Positions 5,405-9,553 of a stretch of DNA of 9,553 nt are shown piece by piece (position 1 is the first letter of the stretch; each line of letters starts with the position of its first letter). The stretch is from Alphaproteobacteria bacterium (GTDB lineage Bacteria; Pseudomonadota; Alphaproteobacteria; JANQSM01). Location of the stretch: the NCBI GenBank assembly GCA_028284025.1, contig JANQSM010000041.1, forward strand, positions 1 to 9,553. The letters run 5' to 3'. A program made the position numbers and the translations under genes. The notes under the pieces were generated by a model. It was not told where the DNA came from and searched no databases. It saw only the letters and a list, made by a program, of their open reading frames with translations.

Positions 5405-6417
5405 AAATCGCACTCATTACGGATGCCTGGGCGCCCCAAATCAACGGCGTGGTTCGTACATATGAAAATGTTGTTGCCACCTTGCAATCGCAAAAGGATG
5501 AATTTCTGGTCATTCATCCCGGACTTTTTAAAACTATCCCTTGCCCAACCTACCGGGAAATTCGGCTGGCGCTGCATCCTGGGCGCAAAGTCCGAAAGCT
5601 GATTGAAGACTATAAACCCGACGCTATTCATATAGCGACCGAAGGCCCCCTGGGGTGGGCGGCACGTAATTACTGTGTGCGACAGAAGATTCCGTTCACA
5701 ACGTCCTATCACACGCGTTTTCCAGAATACATTCAAACGCGCTTCAAATTTGGCCTATCCTGGTCGTACAACATTTTGCGTAAGTTTCACGCACCTTCTG
5801 CCGGCATTATGGTTACGACCCAAAGCCTGAAAAAGGATTTAGAAGACCGCGGCTTTGCCAAATGCAAAATCTGGACACGAGGGGTAGATTTAAAACTTTT
5901 TACGGCAGCAAAATCGGCTGCAGAAAAGAAAAAACTGATTTCTGATGCCCGACCTATCTTAATGTATGTTGGCCGGGTTGCTGTAGAAAAAGGTATCGAA
6001 AATTTTCTTAAAGCGGACATTCCTGGCACCAAGTACGTAGTGGGCAATGGCCCGCAACTGAATCATTTAAAAGCTAAATACCCCTACGTCCGCTTTGTTG
6101 GTACCAAAGTAGGTAAGGAACTGGCCAGTTATTATAGGGCGGCAGATGTTTTTGTATTTCCCAGTCGCACCGATACGTTTGGCATTGTTTTAATTGAGGC
6201 ATTAGCCAGTGGTGTGCCGGTGGCGGCTTACCCGGTGCACGGGCCAATTGATATTATTACCAGCAAGAAAGTTGGAATACTAAATGACAACCTGGAAATT
6301 GCTATTGAAGAAGCTTTAAAATTGAAAGCAAAAGACTGTGTCGCCTTTGCGCAAAAATATAGTTGGCAAAACTGCGCAAAGCTTTTTCGTGATAATCTGG
6401 AAAAAATCAAAAGATAA
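5401..6417 (+). CDS. GT4-family glycosyltransferase (Agt/SqdX/MgtA-like, probable lipid glycosyltransferase)
   Basis: A 338-residue GT-B fold retaining glycosyltransferase of family GT4. The N-terminal domain begins M-K-I-A-L-I-T-D-A-W and contains the G-V-V-R-T loop (16-20) and T-S-Y-H-T-R-F-P-E-Y (101-110). The C-terminal nucleotide-sugar domain starts near Y-V-G-R-V (189-193) with the lysine K197. It carries the donor-binding motif T-D-T-F-G-I-V-L-I-E (257-266), the usual E/D-x7-E position being D258 and E266. These features resemble diacylglycerol glycosyltransferases, SqdX and mannosyltransferase MgtA; the sugar donor cannot be read from sequence. Its ATG overlaps the phosphatase stop (ATGA), so the two are translationally coupled. 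If the phosphatase makes diacylglycerol, this enzyme would glycosylate it to monoglycosyl-diacylglycerol. Alternatively it could act on LPS core, given the downstream waaA. Enzyme family is secure; substrate is inferred. Confidence 0.85.
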   Translation: MKIALITDAWAPQINGVVRTYENVVATLQSQKDEFLVIHPGLFKTIPCPTYREIRLALHPGRKVRKLIEDYKPDAIHIATEGPLGWAARNYCVRQKIPFTTSYHTRFPEYIQTRFKFGLSWSYNILRKFHAPSAGIMVTTQSLKKDLEDRGFAKCKIWTRGVDLKLFTAAKSAAEKKKLISDARPILMYVGRVAVEKGIENFLKADIPGTKYVVGNGPQLNHLKAKYPYVRFVGTKVGKELASYYRAADVFVFPSRTDTFGIVLIEALASGVPVAAYPVHGPIDIITSKKVGILNDNLEIAIEEALKLKAKDCVAFAQKYSWQNCAKLFRDNLEKIKR

Positions 6418-6427
6418 ATTATATAAT
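6398..6427 (+). promoter_or_regulatory. Candidate promoter for the MsbA-type exporter gene
   Basis: A perfect -10 hexamer TATAAT lies at 6422-6427, with TGGAAA (6398-6403) 18 bases upstream as a 4-of-6 -35 box. The -35 is within the end of the glycosyltransferase gene. Transcription would begin near 6434, giving about 33 bases of leader before ATG 6467. This fits a separate transcription unit for the exporter, acyltransferase and waaA, although read-through from the upstream genes remains possible. Confidence 0.4.
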
Positions 6428-6466
6428 TTGCCTAAAACAACGCTTTCATGCTAATTTCCGCGGTCT

Positions 6467-8218
6467 ATGAACAAAGATTCAACACTTCGCCTTAGCAAGC
6501 GCCTGTTGCGCACTTATATTCGGCCCTATGCCTGGCAATTAGTCGGTGCGCTGATTATGATGGCGATGGCTGCCGCTTGTACCGCCACCCTTGCCAAACT
6601 GATGGAACCGGTATTGGATGACATTTTTGTCGCCAAGGACCAAGCCCGCCTGGTGCAGATCAGTATTGTGATTATGGGTGTGTTTCTGGTCAAAGGATTT
6701 TCCACCTATGGTCAGGCAGTCGCGATGGGCTATGTCGGGCAAAATATTATTGCAGATATTCAACGCAAATTATTTGGCCATTTAATGGCCTCCGACCTTG
6801 ATTTTTTCAATAAAAGCTCTACCGGAATGCTGGTATCACGCTTTACCCATGATGTAAACTTGTTGCGTGGTACGGTCTCCACTGTCATGACAGGGGTGGG
6901 GAAAGATGCTTTGACGCTCATTTTCTTGATAGCAGTCATGTTTTATCAAGACTGGTTTTTAGCCTTTATTTCGTTTTTTGTATTTCCGGTAGCAATTTTG
7001 CCGATTGTCAAAATCGGGAAAAAGATGCGCAAAGTTTCTACCAATACACAAGAAGAAATGGGAACTTTTACGGGGCATCTAGACCAGACATTCCAGGAAA
7101 TGCGCCATATTAAAGCTTATCAGATGGAGGACCAGGAAACCCAGCGCGCCCATGGTCTGATTGATGAACTTTTCCGCCTGGTTTACCGATCCACGCGCAT
7201 TAAGGCCGCTTCCAAACCGATTATGGAAACCTTAGGCGGCGTAGCCATTGTGGTAGTCATTTTTTACGGAGGAAGCCAAGTCATTGAAGGTACACGCACG
7301 ACTGGAACATTTTTCTCTTTTATCACTGCATTGCTGTTGGCTTATGAGCCAATGAAAAAGCTGGCAAATCTCAATGCCAATTTGCAGGAAGGCTTAAGTG
7401 CGGCCCAACGTGTCTTTGCCATGCTGGATCAAACTGCCAAAATTAAAGACAAAAAAAATGCCAAACCTCTTAAAATCACCAAGGGTACAATTGAATTTAA
7501 GCAAGTTACCTTCAGTTACAACGAAGATGGTAAGGCCCTGGATAAAGTTTCCCTGAAAATTCCTGCCGGCAAAACAGCTGCTCTTGTCGGCCCAAGTGGC
7601 GGGGGTAAATCCACTTTACTGAACTTGATTCCCCGTTTTTATGACGTCACAACCGGCAAGATTCTGATTGATAATCAGGATGTGCGCGATATTACTTTGC
7701 AATCTTTACGGGAAGCTTCTGCCTTGGTCGCCCAGGAAGTGGGAATCTTTGATCAAACCGTGTTGCAAAACATTGCCTTTGGGAAACCAGGCACCTCAAC
7801 CAAAAAAGTTATTGAAGCCGCCAAGTATGCTGCCGCGCATGACTTTATCGAAAAGCTACCACAAGGATATGACACAATTTTAGGGGAACGTGGCGTGATG
7901 TTATCAGGCGGTCAGCGTCAACGCATTGCCATCGCCCGTGCCATTTTAAAAGACGCGCCAATTCTGTTACTGGATGAAGCAACATCCGCCCTGGACACAG
8001 AATCTGAGAAACAAGTGCAACAAGCCCTGCATAACCTGATGGAAAACCGCACAACATTAGTGATCGCCCATCGCTTGTCCACTATTGTAGAAGCGGATAT
8101 TATTTTTGTAATGGTGGATGGCAAAATTGTTGAACAGGGTACCCATCAGGCTTTACTGAAAAAAGCCGGGCATTACGCCAGATTATATGATCTGCAATTT
8201 GCCAAAGAAGCCGCATAG
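6467..8218 (+). CDS. msbA: MsbA-type lipid A/LPS-core ABC exporter (fused membrane and ATPase domains)
   Basis: A 583-residue half-transporter, the normal length for MsbA, working as a homodimer that flips lipid A-core (or a related lipid) across the inner membrane using ATP. The transmembrane domain (about 20-315) has hydrophobic helices near 23-43, 65-80, 148-180 and 258-295. The ATPase domain (about 340-575) shows Walker A G375-P-S-G-G-G-K381-S-T, Q-loop Q423, signature L-S480-G-G-Q, Walker B I-L-L-L-D503-E504, D-loop S-A-L-D and H-loop H535. All catalytic residues are present. There is little Shine-Dalgarno sequence before the ATG; the gene has its own candidate promoter 49 bases or less upstream. 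The neighbours waaA and the DUF374 gene make lipid A/LPS export the likely role. Other type IV ABC exporters share these motifs, so the substrate is inferred from context. Confidence 0.85.
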   Translation: MNKDSTLRLSKRLLRTYIRPYAWQLVGALIMMAMAAACTATLAKLMEPVLDDIFVAKDQARLVQISIVIMGVFLVKGFSTYGQAVAMGYVGQNIIADIQRKLFGHLMASDLDFFNKSSTGMLVSRFTHDVNLLRGTVSTVMTGVGKDALTLIFLIAVMFYQDWFLAFISFFVFPVAILPIVKIGKKMRKVSTNTQEEMGTFTGHLDQTFQEMRHIKAYQMEDQETQRAHGLIDELFRLVYRSTRIKAASKPIMETLGGVAIVVVIFYGGSQVIEGTRTTGTFFSFITALLLAYEPMKKLANLNANLQEGLSAAQRVFAMLDQTAKIKDKKNAKPLKITKGTIEFKQVTFSYNEDGKALDKVSLKIPAGKTAALVGPSGGGKSTLLNLIPRFYDVTTGKILIDNQDVRDITLQSLREASALVAQEVGIFDQTVLQNIAFGKPGTSTKKVIEAAKYAAAHDFIEKLPQGYDTILGERGVMLSGGQRQRIAIARAILKDAPILLLDEATSALDTESEKQVQQALHNLMENRTTLVIAHRLSTIVEADIIFVMVDGKIVEQGTHQALLKKAGHYARLYDLQFAKEAA

Positions 8219-8227
8219 GGAGGCCAC

Positions 8228-8950
8228 ATGAAGTGGTATAAAAAGCTGATCCGCAAGCCGCGCGTACAAAGAACGATTTGCCAAATCGCAGCTGCCTATA
8301 TTTGGTTTACGGGTAAAACCATTCGCTGGACCCACTACAACCGTGATATCCCGGAGGAGTTTTGGCAAAGCGGTACCCCGTTTATTTTATGTTTCTGGCA
8401 TGGCCGGTTGCTGATGATTCCTGAAATCTGGACCAAAAAACAAACGCTGAACATGCTGATTTCTGCTCATCCAGATGGTAAATTAATTGCTGATACTGTT
8501 TCCCATCTTGGGATTAAAGCCGTGGCAGGATCCTCCTCAAAGGGAGGCATGGCTGCCATGAAGCAAATGCTATCCTTTTTAAAAGAAGGCAACTATGTCG
8601 GCATTACACCCGACGGGCCGCGTGGGCCTTATATGAAAGCATCTAAAGGGGCTGCCAGCATTGCCCGCCTTTCAAGCGTACCGATGATCCCTGTAAGTAT
8701 CGCTGTAAAGCGTGCCCGATTTATGAATTCCTGGGACAGGTTCATGCTGGCCTGGCCATTCTCAAAAGGGGTGACTGTCTGGGGCAAGCCGGTTTACGTC
8801 AACAAAGATGATGATACAAACAAAAAAACTAAAACTCTGGAAAAAGAAATGGTTGCCATCACCCGGCGGGCTGATAACTTGGTAGGACGTGAAACCCCGG
8901 TTGCAACCCGCGTGAAAATCAAGAAAAAAGACAATGTACCTTCTCTATAA
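8228..8950 (+). CDS. DUF374 lysophospholipid acyltransferase-family protein
   Basis: A 240-residue member of the DUF374 branch of the LPLAT acyltransferases. F-W-H58-G-R-L-L supplies the conserved His with a variant of the H-x4-D motif. S-S-S-K-G-G (102-107) and T-P-D129-G-P-R-G-P (127-134) are the signature motifs of this branch, and V-P-M-I-P-V (151-156) is the usual proline strand. It has an amphipathic N-terminus (about 1-35) that may bind the membrane and a Lys-rich tail (from about 192). In alphaproteobacteria it commonly lies between an MsbA-like gene and waaA, and it is presumed to act on lipid A or another envelope lipid; the acyl acceptor is not established for this family. The gene starts 9 bases after the exporter stop, with GGAGG (8219-8223) 4 bases before ATG, and overlaps waaA by 17 bases. 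Family call is firm. Confidence 0.85.
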   Translation: MKWYKKLIRKPRVQRTICQIAAAYIWFTGKTIRWTHYNRDIPEEFWQSGTPFILCFWHGRLLMIPEIWTKKQTLNMLISAHPDGKLIADTVSHLGIKAVAGSSSKGGMAAMKQMLSFLKEGNYVGITPDGPRGPYMKASKGAASIARLSSVPMIPVSIAVKRARFMNSWDRFMLAWPFSKGVTVWGKPVYVNKDDDTNKKTKTLEKEMVAITRRADNLVGRETPVATRVKIKKKDNVPSL

Positions 8951-9553
8951 ATTCATCACTTCCCTGCTAGAGCCGCTTGTATATTATCACCTGAAACAAC
9001 GTGTCAAATACGGTAAGGAAGAAAAGTCCCGGTTGACGGAACGCTTTGGAATTGCAAATCAATCGCGGCCACAGGGGTTTTTATTATGGTGCCATGCTGC
9101 CAGTGTGGGCGAGGCACAATCTTTACTGTCATTCATTAATCGGGTGATTTCTGAAAACAAGGAAATTCAGATCCTGGTAACCAGCGGCACAGTTACATCA
9201 GCTAAAATGTTAAAAGATAAGCTGCCTAAACAGTGTATTCACCAATATTATCCCGCAGATGTGCCACGCTGGGTCAACCGTTTTTTAAATCATTGGCGCC
9301 CGGACCTGATCGTGTGGATGGAATCTGAGCTTTGGCCCAACATGATTCTGGCGGCTGAAAAAAGAGAAATTAGCAAGATCCTTCTTAATGCCCGTATGTC
9401 CATGAGTTCTTTTAAAAAGTGGGGCTATGCAAAATCGTTGGTGCAACGCATGCTACAAAGCTTTCAAATTGTCTTTGCTCAAACCAAAATGGATGAGCAA
9501 AAATTTATTCGTCTGGGGGCTTATAACACGCGCAAAATCGAAAACCTGAAATA
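8934..9553 (+). CDS. waaA: 3-deoxy-D-manno-octulosonic acid (Kdo) transferase, C-terminus cut by window end
   Basis: WaaA (KdtA) transfers Kdo from CMP-Kdo to the lipid A precursor at the inner membrane, the first core step of LPS synthesis. The visible 206 codons cover most of the N-terminal GT-B domain. An N-terminal membrane-anchoring helix (about 3-20) is followed by R-L-T-E-R-F-G (33-39), H-A-A-S-V-G-E60 with the catalytic-base Glu at the position equivalent to E. coli Glu60, L-V-T-S-G-T-V-T-S-A (81-90), the Y-P-A-D (106-109) and W-M-E-S-E-L-W-P-N (128-136) motifs, and L-L-N-A-R-M-S (150-156). About half the usual length (roughly 420) is present; the CMP-Kdo-binding half lies beyond the window. 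The start at ATG 8934 overlaps the acyltransferase gene by 17 bases, implying coupled translation. A next gene such as lpxK is commonly expected, but it is outside the window. Confidence 0.93.
   Translation, partial: MYLLYKFITSLLEPLVYYHLKQRVKYGKEEKSRLTERFGIANQSRPQGFLLWCHAASVGEAQSLLSFINRVISENKEIQILVTSGTVTSAKMLKDKLPKQCIHQYYPADVPRWVNRFLNHWRPDLIVWMESELWPNMILAAEKREISKILLNARMSMSSFKKWGYAKSLVQRMLQSFQIVFAQTKMDEQKFIRLGAYNTRKIENLK

Overview
The window suggests a Gram-negative bacterium, most likely an alphaproteobacterium of moderate GC content (inferred, not proven). Two observations support this. First, there are lipopolysaccharide genes in the order MsbA-type exporter, DUF374 acyltransferase, waaA. 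Second, a COG2908 metallophosphatase overlaps a family-4 glycosyltransferase, an arrangement I associate with alphaproteobacteria. There are no tRNA, rRNA, CRISPR or insertion-sequence features. The window is gene-dense: no gene-free stretch exceeds about 115 bases.

Left half (about 1-4530, all minus strand): a pilus or type II secretion-like assembly cluster. In transcription order it encodes a secreted protein with a dockerin-type calcium-binding repeat pair (4530-3814), a prepilin-like protein with a class III signal (3917-3423), a PilO/GspM-like single-pass membrane protein (3308-2793), a 97-residue single-pass membrane protein in the PilP/MshK position (2790-2497), a lipoprotein secretin of the GspD/PilQ superfamily (2496 to 583, ancestral end 521), and a lipoprotein of unknown family cut by the window edge (438-1). 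No ATPase, platform protein or prepilin peptidase is visible, so the machine must be completed elsewhere. The secretin gene carries an apparent one-base loss in a T run (plus-strand A run 669-672). The conserved C-terminal end of the secretin domain is left in another frame, while the frame as read ends in an unrelated tail.

Right half (about 4625 to the end, plus strand): an envelope lipid cluster. The metallophosphatase and glycosyltransferase overlap by 4 bases. Besides the usual LpxH-like label, they fit a PlcP-Agt type pair, which in alphaproteobacteria turns phospholipid into diacylglycerol and then glycolipid. A good -10 box at the end of the glycosyltransferase gene precedes the MsbA-type ABC exporter, the DUF374 acyltransferase and waaA (Kdo transferase, truncated by the window end). 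These last three would build and export the lipid A-Kdo part of LPS.

The two halves diverge from a 94-base region (4531-4624) containing a perfect 10-base palindrome. Points most worth a second look: the secretin frameshift, the dockerin protein heading a pilus-like operon, the 104-base overlap encoding an unusually long prepilin leader, the PlcP-Agt reading of the phosphatase-glycosyltransferase pair, and a lone perfect DnaA box in the 114-base gap of the minus-strand cluster.
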